Assembly (NCBI GenBank): GCA_947178085.1
Contig: CAMWWS010000052.1
Span: forward strand, 1 to 11,256
Direction of reading: 5' to 3'
From: an uncultured Lachnospiraceae bacterium
Lineage (GTDB): Bacteria; Bacillota_A; Clostridia; Lachnospirales; Lachnospiraceae
DNA length: 11,256 nt
Below, piece after piece: positions 1 through 7,738 of this stretch. Each line of letters starts with the position of its first letter. Position 1 is the stretch's first letter. The notes below the pieces were generated by a model. It had not been told where the DNA came from, did not search any database, and saw nothing but the letters and a program-made list of their open reading frames with translations. The translations under genes were made by a program, and so were the position numbers.

Positions 1-3000
1 TGATATATGGACTTGGCGATGGTTTTCGTAACAAAATCATCGTTACTTTTAGCGCCCTGAAAGCAAAAGAGCTTTATGAGGAGTATAAATTTTATGATAG
101 AAATGTAATGTTATATCCGGCTAAGGATTTAATTTTCTTTCAGGCAGATATTCATGGTAACCAGCTTACTATGCAGCGTATGAAAAGCCTGCGCAGATTG
201 ATGGAAGGCAAACCGACAACGGTTATTACGACTTTTGATGCTCTTATGTCGCCGCTGATTCCACTGTCTGTACTTAAGCAAAATGTTATCCATATAAATA
301 AGCAGACCGCTATTGATGAAAATAAGCTGGCGATTAAGTTAACAGAGCTTGGATATGAGAAAAATTATCAGGTAGAGGCGCCTGGACAGTTCAGTATCAG
401 AGGCGGCATTGTTGATATTTTTGACTTAACGGAAGAAAATCCTTATCGCATTGAATTATGGGGAGAAGATGTGGAGTCTATCCGCAGCTTTGATATCCTT
501 AGCCAGCGTTCGGTTGAACAGCTTGAATCTGTATCTGTTTATCCGGCGGCAGAGATTATCTTAAGCAGGGAAGAATTGCATAATGGTATCGGAAAAATTG
601 AAAAAGAAGGCAAAGAATATGCGGCTAAACTGCGTTCGGAGATGAAAACGGAAGAAGCGCACCGCATTGAAGTACAGATAAAGGAACTTAGAGAGCAGTT
701 ATTGGAGTTCGGAGTCTCTCTGAATGCGGTGAATCTGGACAGTTATATTCGCTATTTTTACTCGGAATTAGGAGGTTTTTTGGATTTTTTTGAGACGGAG
801 CTAAGCTGTATATTCGTAGATGAACCGGTTCGCGTCAAGGAGCATGCAGATGCGGTAGAAATGGAATTTCGTGAGAGCATGATGCATCGTGTTGAAAAAG
901 GATATATTATTCCGGGGCAGATGGATGTTCTTTTCAGCGGCGATGAAGTGGCGGCAAAACTGGTAAACAGAAGAGTGGTTGCCCTTGCCATGATGGAAGG
1001 AAAAAATCCGTTATTTAAGGCAGATGAAAAATTTTTCGTTCAGGTAAGGAGTATACCTTCATATAATAACAGCTTTGAAGCATTGGTAAAGGACTTGATA
1101 AGATATAAGAAAAACGGATATAGGGTATTGCTTTTGTCAGGTTCCAGAACAAGGGCGGAGCGACTTGCCGAAGATTTGAGGGAAGAGGGATTGAGCTCCT
1201 TTTACAGTGACAATCCTGACAGGGAAGTGCAGCCGGGAGAAGTCATGACTTATTATGGCAGAGTTATGAAAGGGTTTGAATATCCGCTTTTAAAGTTTCT
1301 GGTAATTTCTGAAAGCGATATTTTCGGTGTGCAAAAGAAGAAAAAGAAGAAGGTACGTCAATATGAAGGTCAGAAGATAAATGATTTTTCGGAACTTAAG
1401 GTTGGCGACTATGTAGTGCATGAAAGCCATGGACTGGGTATTTACCGCGGTATTGAAAAGGTTGAAGTGGAGAAGATAGTAAAGGATTATATCAAGATAG
1501 AATACCGTGATGGCGGAAATTTATACGTTCTGGCGACGGGACTTGATGTAATCCAGAAATATGCGTCAGCGGATGCTGCTGCGCCTAAGCTTAATAAATT
1601 AGGAACTCAGGAATGGACTAAGACCAAATCCAAAGTGAAGAGCGCTGTCAATGAAATAGCTCAGGATTTGGTGGAACTTTATGCCGTAAGGCAGCAGAAA
1701 AACGGCTATCAATATGGGTCGGATACTGTCTGGCAGAAAGAGTTTGAAGAAATGTTTCCCTTTGAGGAAACGGAAGACCAGCTGAATGCTATTGCAGACA
1801 CGAAGGCAGATATGGAAAGCACCAAGATTATGGACCGTCTGATATGTGGTGATGTGGGCTATGGTAAGACTGAGATAGCAATCCGTGCGGCATTTAAGGC
1901 AGTACAGGAAGGGAAACAGGTGGTTTACCTTATTCCTACCACGATTTTGGCACAGCAGCATTATCAAACCTTTATTCAACGTATGAAGGATTTTCCAGTG
2001 AGAATCGATTTGCTGTCTCGTTTTCGCACGGCTGCTGAGCAGAAGAAAACTATAGAAGACCTGCGTAAAGGGATGGTCGATATAGTTATCGGAACCCACA
2101 GGGTGCTTTCAAATGATGTGGGATATAAAGATTTGGGGCTGCTGATTATTGATGAAGAGCAGCGGTTCGGAGTTACGCACAAGGAAAAAATTAAGAAAAT
2201 GAAAGAAAGTGTGGATGTATTGACCCTGACTGCCACGCCGATTCCAAGGACTCTGCACATGAGCCTTATCGGAATTCGAGACATGAGTATTCTGGAGGAA
2301 GGACCTAATGACAGATTGCCGATTCAGACTTTCGTTTGTGAGTATAATGAAGAAATGGTGCGTGAAGCCATTGTGAGGGAATTAGCCAGAGACGGTCAGG
2401 TTTATTATGTCTATAACAGGGTTAATCATATTGCAGATATTGCAGCTGCGGTTAAAAAGCTTGTGCCGGAGGCTGTGGTTGCTTTTGCGCATGGACAGAT
2501 GAACGAGAGAGAACTTGAGCGTATAATGTACGACTTTATATCCGGTGAAATTGATGTATTGGTATCTACTACTATTATCGAAACCGGATTGGATATTTCT
2601 AATGTAAATACTATGATTATTCATGACTCGGATAATCTGGGACTTTCGCAGCTTTACCAGCTCCGCGGGCGAGTGGGGCGTTCCAGCCGTACTGCTTATG
2701 CTTTCCTGATGTATAGAAGGGATAAGATGTTAAAGGAAGTGGCGGAGAAACGCTTGGAAGCTATAAGAGAATTTACTGATTTGGGCAGCGGATTTAAGAT
2801 TGCCATGCGAGATCTGGAAATACGTGGAGCGGGCAATATCTTGGGAGCGAAACAGCATGGACATATGCAGGCGGTAGGGTACGACCTATATTGTAAAATG
2901 CTGAATGAAGCAGTGAAAAATATAAAAGGAATTTCCACAGTTGAGGCTTTTAATACAAGCATAGATTTGGATGTTGATGCCTATATTCCACCTTCCTATA

Positions 3001-3437
3001 TTGTTAACGAAGTCCAGAAGCTGGATATATATAAACGGATTGCCGGAATAGAAGATGATAAAGAATGCGATGATATGAAAGAAGAGCTTCTGGACCGTTT
3101 TGGCGAAATACCAAAATCTGCGGAGAATCTTCTGCGAATAGCAATGATAAGGGTGAAAGCCCATATGCTTTATATGACTGAAATAAAAGGGAAAAATGAA
3201 TTGATTCAGTTTATTTTCAGACCGGATGCTCGGATAGAAGTAGGAAATATTCCTCTGATCCTTCAGAAATATAAAGGAAAACTTTCGTTTGATCCAAAAG
3301 GACAGCCTGCATTTCGATTCCGTTATAAAAAGTATGGGGTTGTGGAGAAAGATGAAAAATTGCTGTTATCACTGACAGAAGGACTGTTGTGCGATATGCA
3401 TGAATTGCTGATGCCGGATGAAGAAGTGAAGCAATAA
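1..3437 (+). CDS. mfd: Transcription-repair coupling factor Mfd, 5' truncated by window edge
   Basis: Mfd is an ATP-driven DNA translocase that pushes stalled RNA polymerase off lesions and recruits UvrA for nucleotide excision repair. The frame is open from position 3, so the first ATG at 108 is internal: the 35 codons before it (IYGLGDGFRNKI...) already read as Mfd. Counting from position 3, 1144 residues are present. Full-length proteins have about 1150-1180, so a few tens of N-terminal residues are missing. Visible in order are the UvrB-like N-terminal region (DLIFFQADIHGN, RGGIVDIFD), a lysine-rich linker (about 445-450), the CarD-like polymerase-interaction domain (from about 461, VGDYVVHESHGLGIYRG), Walker A GDVGYGKT (616-623), DEEQ box (717-720), TATP (743-746), QLRGRVGR helicase motif VI (886-893), the RecG-like TRG motif RDLEIRGAGNILG (from 936) and a C-terminal regulatory domain. 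All motor residues look intact. No clear terminator follows the stop. Confidence 0.97.
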   Translation, partial: IYGLGDGFRNKIIVTFSALKAKELYEEYKFYDRNVMLYPAKDLIFFQADIHGNQLTMQRMKSLRRLMEGKPTTVITTFDALMSPLIPLSVLKQNVIHINKQTAIDENKLAIKLTELGYEKNYQVEAPGQFSIRGGIVDIFDLTEENPYRIELWGEDVESIRSFDILSQRSVEQLESVSVYPAAEIILSREELHNGIGKIEKEGKEYAAKLRSEMKTEEAHRIEVQIKELREQLLEFGVSLNAVNLDSYIRYFYSELGGFLDFFETELSCIFVDEPVRVKEHADAVEMEFRESMMHRVEKGYIIPGQMDVLFSGDEVAAKLVNRRVVALAMMEGKNPLFKADEKFFVQVRSIPSYNNSFEALVKDLIRYKKNGYRVLLLSGSRTRAERLAEDLREEGLSSFYSDNPDREVQPGEVMTYYGRVMKGFEYPLLKFLVISESDIFGVQKKKKKKVRQYEGQKINDFSELKVGDYVVHESHGLGIYRGIEKVEVEKIVKDYIKIEYRDGGNLYVLATGLDVIQKYASADAAAPKLNKLGTQEWTKTKSKVKSAVNEIAQDLVELYAVRQQKNGYQYGSDTVWQKEFEEMFPFEETEDQLNAIADTKADMESTKIMDRLICGDVGYGKTEIAIRAAFKAVQEGKQVVYLIPTTILAQQHYQTFIQRMKDFPVRIDLLSRFRTAAEQKKTIEDLRKGMVDIVIGTHRVLSNDVGYKDLGLLIIDEEQRFGVTHKEKIKKMKESVDVLTLTATPIPRTLHMSLIGIRDMSILEEGPNDRLPIQTFVCEYNEEMVREAIVRELARDGQVYYVYNRVNHIADIAAAVKKLVPEAVVAFAHGQMNERELERIMYDFISGEIDVLVSTTIIETGLDISNVNTMIIHDSDNLGLSQLYQLRGRVGRSSRTAYAFLMYRRDKMLKEVAEKRLEAIREFTDLGSGFKIAMRDLEIRGAGNILGAKQHGHMQAVGYDLYCKMLNEAVKNIKGISTVEAFNTSIDLDVDAYIPPSYIVNEVQKLDIYKRIAGIEDDKECDDMKEELLDRFGEIPKSAENLLRIAMIRVKAHMLYMTEIKGKNELIQFIFRPDARIEVGNIPLILQKYKGKLSFDPKGQPAFRFRYKKYGVVEKDEKLLLSLTEGLLCDMHELLMPDEEVKQ

Positions 3438-3474
3438 ATAAGTTTTCAGGGCTAGTGTTAATTTAAATAAAAAC

Positions 3475-3488
3475 AGAACAACTGTTCT
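3475..3488. promoter_or_regulatory. Candidate LexA/DinR-type operator palindrome
   Basis: AGAACA-AC-TGTTCT is a perfect 6-bp inverted repeat containing GAAC-N4-GTTC, the core of the Firmicutes LexA (DinR) box. It differs from the fuller consensus at the outermost bases and at one inner position. It lies 37 bp after the mfd stop and about 115 bp before the 36-codon gene. A weak promoter-like pair (TTTTCA at 3443-3448, 17 bp, AATAAA at 3466-3471) would put a transcript start on the palindrome. A 2-base loop and no T tract make it a poor terminator. The operator role is inference from one site. Confidence 0.35.
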
Positions 3489-3603
3489 TAAAAGACCGTT
3501 TTATCGGACTGTGTAAATGTTATTCTTATATCAGAACATGAAAATACTTGTCAACTTCATTTTGAGGTGTGGCAAATTATAGATTCTGAAAGGAGATAAC
3601 ATT

Positions 3604-3714
3604 ATGAAGGGATATGCAATCGAAAGCGGATACATGGGGTATGTGGATGGGAGTTATATGTTATTTGCAAGCGAAAACGATTATGAAGAATATCTTGAAG
3701 AGAATCTTGCTTAA
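3604..3714 (+). CDS. Small acidic 36-residue protein of unknown function
   Basis: I do not recognise a named family. The reading frame is complete, ATG to TAA, with a textbook ribosome binding site: AAAGGAGA at 3589-3596, seven bases before the ATG. The protein has six tyrosines (4, 10, 13, 18, 27, 30), about eight acidic residues and a single lysine, so it is strongly acidic. The N-terminal half (GYMGYVDGSYMLFA) alternates aromatic and small residues around a D-G turn, as in a beta hairpin. The C-terminal half (SENDYEEYLEENLA) looks like an acidic helix. There is no signal peptide or membrane segment. It lies alone between mfd and the glucanase gene, followed at once by a hairpin, so it may be its own transcript. 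From unverified memory, similar short GYMG.V.G.YMLFA proteins occur in Lachnospiraceae. That would favour a real gene over chance. Confidence 0.7.
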   Translation: MKGYAIESGYMGYVDGSYMLFASENDYEEYLEENLA

Positions 3715-3744
3715 GACGGACATATGAGATAAAATATATCTGTC
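3715..3744 (+). terminator. Hairpin directly after the 36-codon gene, possible terminator
   Basis: An 11-base arm (3715-3725) can pair with 3734-3744 with one mismatch and one G-U pair around an 8-base loop. It begins at the base after the TAA. The following AATATTTATAT is A/T-rich but not a clean U tract, and the stem is AT-rich near the loop, so termination would be weak or partial. It could instead stabilise the 3' end of the small mRNA. Confidence 0.35.
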
Positions 3745-3795
3745 AATATTTATATGATGGTTACTGCCTTTATATTATACGAGGAGGATTATGGA

Positions 3796-5169
3796 ATGAG
3801 GAAGAAATATTGCGTTCTTGCTTTGATGATGGCAGCAGTTATGGCGGTTAGCGGTTGTGCAGGTAATACATCTGCTCCTGAAAATAATGAGGAAGAAAAC
3901 ACAGACGCAAGTGATTCCGGAAATACAGCGGTGAATGATGCAGAAATGAATTCAGAAGCGGACCATTCTGTAACAGCAGGAGAAGAGAGCCAGGAAGCAG
4001 ACAAGAATATGGAAATAGAAGAAAATTCTGAAGGCGAGACGGATGGCATACAGGTTCCGGTTATAGAAATTGCGCAGAAGGTACTTCCGGATTCGGAAGC
4101 TGTAGCATTCGTACAGAATATGAAAACAGGCTGGAATCTTGGGAATACTTTTGATGCAGTAGATAGTGGCATTACCGGAGATGATTTAAAATATGAATCT
4201 GTGTGGTGTGGTACTGTTACTACAAAAGAAATGATAGATGCACTTAAGGAAGCCGGATTCCAGACAATACGTATTCCGGTTTCGTGGCATAATCATCTTA
4301 CAGATGACAAGCATACAATAAATGAGGCATGGCTTAACAGGGTACAGGAAGTAGTGAATTATGCAATAGATGATGGTATGTATGTCATTATCAATATACA
4401 TCATGATTTCAGCAAGGAGTACATATATCCTACCGGCGAATATCTGGAGCAGTCCAAAATATATGTTACAGATATTTGGACACAGGTGGCGGATAGATTT
4501 AAAGACTATGATGAACATCTGATTATGGAGTCTATGAATGAGCCTCGTATGGTAGGTTCGAACAATGAATGGTGGCTGGATTTTCAAAATGAAGAATGCA
4601 TTGATTCTATACAGTGCATCAATGAAATAAATCAGACATTTGTAGATGTGGTGCGTTCATCAGGAGGCAATAATGCTACGAGATATCTGATGGTGCCGGG
4701 ATATGACGCATCTTTGCAGGGAGCGGTGAATGAATACTTTAGTCTGCCGGGAGATATTGAAAAGAATCAGAATAAGATTCTTGTTTCTGTTCATGCTTAT
4801 ACACCATATTCGTTTGCGCTGCAGGCAGTAGGGGAGAGTGGCAGTAAAGATACATTTGATATGAGCAGTTCTTCGAGTACGAAAGATATAGATGATTTGA
4901 TGAAGCAATTGTATGATACCTATGTTAAGAATGGTACAGGTGTTGTAATTGGTGAATATGGCGCCAGAGAGAAAAATGGCAATTTGCAGGCAAGAGTAGA
5001 TTTTACTGCATACTATATCGAAGCAGCAAGAGCAAGCGGAATTACCTGCTGTATATGGGATAACAATTCATTTACCGGTAACGGAGAAAACTTTGGATTG
5101 TTCGAAAGACAATCTTCGACATTTCGGTATATGGAAATATTGGAAAGTATAATGACGCATTGTGAATGA
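3796..5169 (+). CDS. Secreted lipoprotein GH5 endoglucanase (GH5_4-like)
   Basis: This is a retaining beta-1,4-glucanase of glycoside hydrolase family 5, expected to cut cellulose, mixed-linkage glucan or xyloglucan at the cell surface. ATG 3796 is preferred over the in-frame ATG at 3754: GAGGAGG (3781-3787) sits eight bases upstream, and this start gives a proper signal peptide (MRKKY..., lipobox VSGC, lipidated Cys21). Residues about 24-95 are a low-complexity acidic linker rich in E, N, D, S and T. The catalytic barrel follows: GWNLGNTFDA (from 112), RIPVSW, NIHHD (His202-His203), acid/base Glu249 in MNEPR, VHAYTPY (His333, Tyr335), nucleophile Glu387 in GEYGAR, and a C-terminal CIWDNNSF. 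Motif wording (INQTFVDVVRSSGGNNATRYLMVPGY) suggests subfamily 4. No carbohydrate-binding or dockerin module is present, so it acts as a free-standing anchored enzyme. At 457 residues it looks complete. Substrate is not settled by sequence alone. Confidence 0.93.
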   Translation: MRKKYCVLALMMAAVMAVSGCAGNTSAPENNEEENTDASDSGNTAVNDAEMNSEADHSVTAGEESQEADKNMEIEENSEGETDGIQVPVIEIAQKVLPDSEAVAFVQNMKTGWNLGNTFDAVDSGITGDDLKYESVWCGTVTTKEMIDALKEAGFQTIRIPVSWHNHLTDDKHTINEAWLNRVQEVVNYAIDDGMYVIINIHHDFSKEYIYPTGEYLEQSKIYVTDIWTQVADRFKDYDEHLIMESMNEPRMVGSNNEWWLDFQNEECIDSIQCINEINQTFVDVVRSSGGNNATRYLMVPGYDASLQGAVNEYFSLPGDIEKNQNKILVSVHAYTPYSFALQAVGESGSKDTFDMSSSSSTKDIDDLMKQLYDTYVKNGTGVVIGEYGAREKNGNLQARVDFTAYYIEAARASGITCCIWDNNSFTGNGENFGLFERQSSTFRYMEILESIMTHCE

Positions 5170-5215
5170 AATTCATGGTGTATGGCAATAAGTATCTAAA
5201 AGGCGTTTTACGGCA

Positions 5216-5221
5216 TATAAT
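5216..5221 (+). promoter_or_regulatory. Possible -10 element before the hydrolase gene
   Basis: TATAAT at 5216-5221 matches the sigma-70/SigA -10 consensus exactly and would start a transcript near 5228, just before the AGGAG at 5240-5244. No good -35 lies 16-18 bp upstream (TATCTA at 17 bp) and no TG extension is present. In AT-rich DNA such a hexamer can occur by chance. If real, it would separate the four-gene block from the glucanase gene. Confidence 0.25.
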
Positions 5222-5250
5222 AAGTTATATATGAAAGATAGGAGCTTTGC

Positions 5251-6015
5251 GTGGTTACCAAAATTGACGATATCTCGGTGAATTATATAGACGTAGGTAG
5301 TGGTGATATTATCCTGTTATTACATGGCTGGGGAGCCAACATTACGCTGTTCGACGGTATTGTGAAGACTCTTTCATCAAACCACAGAGTCGTAGCGCTG
5401 GATATGCCGGGGTTTGGGAAGACGTCTGAACCGCCGCAGCCGTGGTGCGTAGATGATTATGTTGATTTTGTAGCGAAATTCCTTAACACCCTGAATATAA
5501 AAGAATTCAGCGTGTTGGTACATTCTTTTGGCGGCAGAGTATTATTTAAGCTTAATGCTAAAAAAGAACTTCCCTTTATTATTAAAAAAGCTGTTCTGAT
5601 TGACAGTGCAGGAATCATGCCTAAGAAAACGTTTAAACAGAAGCTGAGTCTGCGGATGTATAAGGCGGCGAGATGCATTATGAGTACCAAAGTTCTGCAT
5701 TTTCTTTATCCTGATGCAGTAGAGAATATGAGGAAAAAGAGAGGCTCTGCGGATTACAATAATGCAACTCCGACGATGCGTAGTACTTTGGTGAAGGTTG
5801 TAAATGAAGATTTAGAACCGCTGGTATCGAAACTAAATTGTCCTACGCTTTTAATATGGGGGGATGCGGATACGGCGACGCCCATATCGGATGCGGAATT
5901 GATGGAACGGTTGATACCGGATGCCGGACTTGTCGTGTGTGAAGGGGCAGGGCATTATTCGTTTTTGGAACAGCCGGCTAAAGTACATGGCGCTTTGAAG
6001 GCTTTTTTCGGATAA
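5251..6015 (+). CDS. Alpha/beta hydrolase, substrate unknown
   Basis: A 254-residue cytoplasmic alpha/beta-hydrolase-fold enzyme, probably an esterase, lipase or peptidase-like hydrolase; the substrate cannot be read from sequence. The start is GTG, with AGGAG (5240-5244) six bases upstream. Motifs: HGWG oxyanion loop (25-28), DMPGFGKT, nucleophile Ser92 in VHSFGG, Asp207 in WGDADTATP and His235 in GAGHYSFLEQP, so a complete Ser-Asp-His triad is visible. The nucleophile elbow reads V-H-S-F-G instead of the usual G-H-S-F-G, so the first small residue is replaced by Val. No signal peptide or membrane segment is seen. It heads a run of four co-oriented genes and lies 62 bp before the MurF-like gene. 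An envelope role (for example ester or lipid handling) is suggested only by context. Confidence 0.9.
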   Translation: MVTKIDDISVNYIDVGSGDIILLLHGWGANITLFDGIVKTLSSNHRVVALDMPGFGKTSEPPQPWCVDDYVDFVAKFLNTLNIKEFSVLVHSFGGRVLFKLNAKKELPFIIKKAVLIDSAGIMPKKTFKQKLSLRMYKAARCIMSTKVLHFLYPDAVENMRKKRGSADYNNATPTMRSTLVKVVNEDLEPLVSKLNCPTLLIWGDADTATPISDAELMERLIPDAGLVVCEGAGHYSFLEQPAKVHGALKAFFG

Positions 6016-6077
6016 TGTATAGTGATGATAAGCTTATGGCATGTGAGCGAAGAATGGAAAGGAACTGAAATTTATTT

Positions 6078-7646
6078 ATGGATATTGTTTTGTGGATTAT
6101 CTGGTTTGGCACTTTTTTTCTTGGCGCCGTCCGGTATGAAATTTATATCATGCATATGTTCCAACAGAATTCCTATAAACCTAGAGAATATAGTGAATGG
6201 CTTCAGGTTACGGGCAATATTGGCAGATTGCTTGGTAAGACGCTGTATACCTTGATTTCCCTGCCGCTTCTTGTAATAGGAAATCGCGGCTGCATTATTA
6301 CTGCATGTCTTATGAATATAATGACGATTTTGGTGAATAAGCCCCAACATGCCAAGAAACCCCTTGTATATACGCCCAGAGTGAGGAGAATGTTTATTAC
6401 AACAGGTGTCTTATTTGTAATAGATATTCTGCTTTCTCTTTTGTGGAGAGCAGCAGTGGGAAAAGTCTGTGCGCTTACTCTTTTGTTTATGTTCATTATG
6501 ATGCCGTTTTTGATTTTGCTGGTGAATCTGATTAATCATCCTATTGAGTATGGTGTTGACAGACATTATATTAATGATGCGGCAAGGATTTTAAAAGATA
6601 TGCCGAATCTGACGGTCATAGGCGTCACCGGCAGCTATGGGAAGACCAGCGTTAAATATTTCCTTAGTAAGCTGTTATCCACGCAGTTCAGTGTATTGCA
6701 CACACCTGGAAATTATAATACAACATTGGGTGTTGTCAGAACCATCAGGGAGCAGATGAAATCATATCATGAGATTTTTATCTGCGAGATGGGCGCAAGA
6801 GAAGTCGGTGATATAAAAGAAATCTGTGATCTGGTACACCCTGAATATGGAATTATTACTTCTATCGGACCGCAGCATCTGCAGAGTTTTCACAGCATAG
6901 AGAATATTATAAGCACTAAGTTTGAATTGGCAGATGCAGTGCCTGCAGATGGCAAGGTTTTCTTAAATTATGACAATGATTATATTCGTGATAAAATAAC
7001 GGATAAGCAGGTTGTAAGCTACGGAACATCAGGGGACAATGTCACATACAGGGCATATGATATTTCTGTCTCTGTAGATGGTTCTTTTTTTAAGATGAAG
7101 GATAAAGCGGGAAAAGAATATAATTTCCATACAAGGTTGGTTGGGAATCATAATGTACAAAATATCGCAGGTGCTGTTGCGGTGGCAAATACACTTGGAA
7201 TTCCTATGGAAAAGCTTATTTATCCGGTTTTGCAGCTTGAAAGCGTTCCACACAGATTGCAGTTGTTAAATCAGGGAAATCGCACTGTTTTGGATGACAG
7301 CTATAATTCCAACAAAAATGGTTTCAAGGCAGCGCTTGATACTTTGGCGATGTTTAAAGAATTGCGGATTTTGATGACTCCGGGGATGGTAGAGCTGGGA
7401 GAACGGCAGTATGATGAGAATAAAGAAGTGGGGATATATGCGCATGATAAGTGTGACTATGCGGTTTTAGTCGGAAAAGAACAGACGAAACCGATACAGG
7501 ACGGCTTGGTGGAAGCCGGATTTGCACAGAACAGGATGATTATTGTAGATACCCTGCAGGAGGGCTTTCAGATGGTGAATGCAATACCTGATGAGAAACA
7601 TAAGGTTGTTCTTATTGAAAATGACCTGCCGGATAATTATAGTTAA
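6078..7646 (+). CDS. murF: Membrane-anchored MurF-type Mur ligase
   Basis: MurF uses ATP to join D-Ala-D-Ala to UDP-MurNAc-tripeptide, the last cytoplasmic step of the precursor peptide. The 522-residue protein has a MurF-like body from about residue 178: P-loop GVTGSYGKTS (182-191), PGNYNTTLGV, EMGA (Glu237), SIGPQHLQSF (His267), Lys281 in STKFELADA at the place of the carbamylated lysine, DDSYNSN (406-412) and PGMVELGE (435-442). In front is an unusual extension of about 175 residues with roughly five hydrophobic segments (about 3-19, 55-67, 71-87, 105-123, 129-152). Soluble MurF has about 450 residues. The start at ATG 6078 is fixed by an in-frame TGA at 6066; its AAAGGAA is rather distant (about 14 bases). 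The next gene is a Ddl homologue, which would supply its dipeptide. It may be a paralogue with a modified substrate rather than the housekeeping enzyme. Confidence 0.88.
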   Translation: MDIVLWIIWFGTFFLGAVRYEIYIMHMFQQNSYKPREYSEWLQVTGNIGRLLGKTLYTLISLPLLVIGNRGCIITACLMNIMTILVNKPQHAKKPLVYTPRVRRMFITTGVLFVIDILLSLLWRAAVGKVCALTLLFMFIMMPFLILLVNLINHPIEYGVDRHYINDAARILKDMPNLTVIGVTGSYGKTSVKYFLSKLLSTQFSVLHTPGNYNTTLGVVRTIREQMKSYHEIFICEMGAREVGDIKEICDLVHPEYGIITSIGPQHLQSFHSIENIISTKFELADAVPADGKVFLNYDNDYIRDKITDKQVVSYGTSGDNVTYRAYDISVSVDGSFFKMKDKAGKEYNFHTRLVGNHNVQNIAGAVAVANTLGIPMEKLIYPVLQLESVPHRLQLLNQGNRTVLDDSYNSNKNGFKAALDTLAMFKELRILMTPGMVELGERQYDENKEVGIYAHDKCDYAVLVGKEQTKPIQDGLVEAGFAQNRMIIVDTLQEGFQMVNAIPDEKHKVVLIENDLPDNYS

Positions 7647-7695
7647 AATAGGGTGAAAAATGCAAATTTGTGCAGACATCGTTGATGCCTTTGAC

Positions 7696-7738
7696 ACATA
7701 AATTCGCAGACTGAGAAAGGAGCGTGGTTGCTATTATG
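7696..7738 (+). repeat. Start-region repeat, copy A (upstream of ddl-like gene)
   Basis: This segment, ending in the ddl ATG, matches 8919-8962 at about 35 of 44 aligned columns with one gap. Shared parts are ACATAAATT, GCAG-N-CT, AGAAAGGAG and TGGTT, ending in TATG. It includes the ribosome binding site with the same long 13-base spacing to ATG as copy B. A further AAATTTGTGCAGACA at 7664-7678 resembles the AAATTCGCAGACT inside copy A (7700-7712). Confidence 0.5.

Noticed and set aside
1335..1352. Run of six lysine codons in Mfd
   Set aside because: A basic linker before the CarD-like domain is common in Firmicutes Mfd; the frame continues cleanly through it, so it is not a slippage or frameshift signal I can support.
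1599..2284. Long antisense frames inside mfd
   Set aside because: They lie opposite conserved motor motifs of Mfd, their products look like no known family, and they follow from codon bias on the + strand.
3754..3795. Upstream in-frame ATG for the glucanase
   Set aside because: It has no ribosome site and would put 14 extra residues, including acidic ones, ahead of an otherwise standard lipoprotein signal; the GAGGAGG fits ATG 3796.
5197..5210. TAAAA-GGCG-TTTTA inverted repeat after the glucanase gene
   Set aside because: The stem is only five A/T pairs and no T tract follows, so I cannot support a terminator.
6022..6255. 77-codon + strand frame after the hydrolase stop
   Set aside because: It overlaps the MurF-like gene in another frame for most of its length, has no clear ribosome site at its ATG and reads as an out-of-frame shadow of the membrane-rich N-terminus.
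7724..7735. GTG start for the ddl-like gene (and the similar TTG 8948 for the dipeptidase)
   Set aside because: Each lies one base from its ribosome binding site, too close for initiation, and the family N-termini begin at the downstream ATGs.
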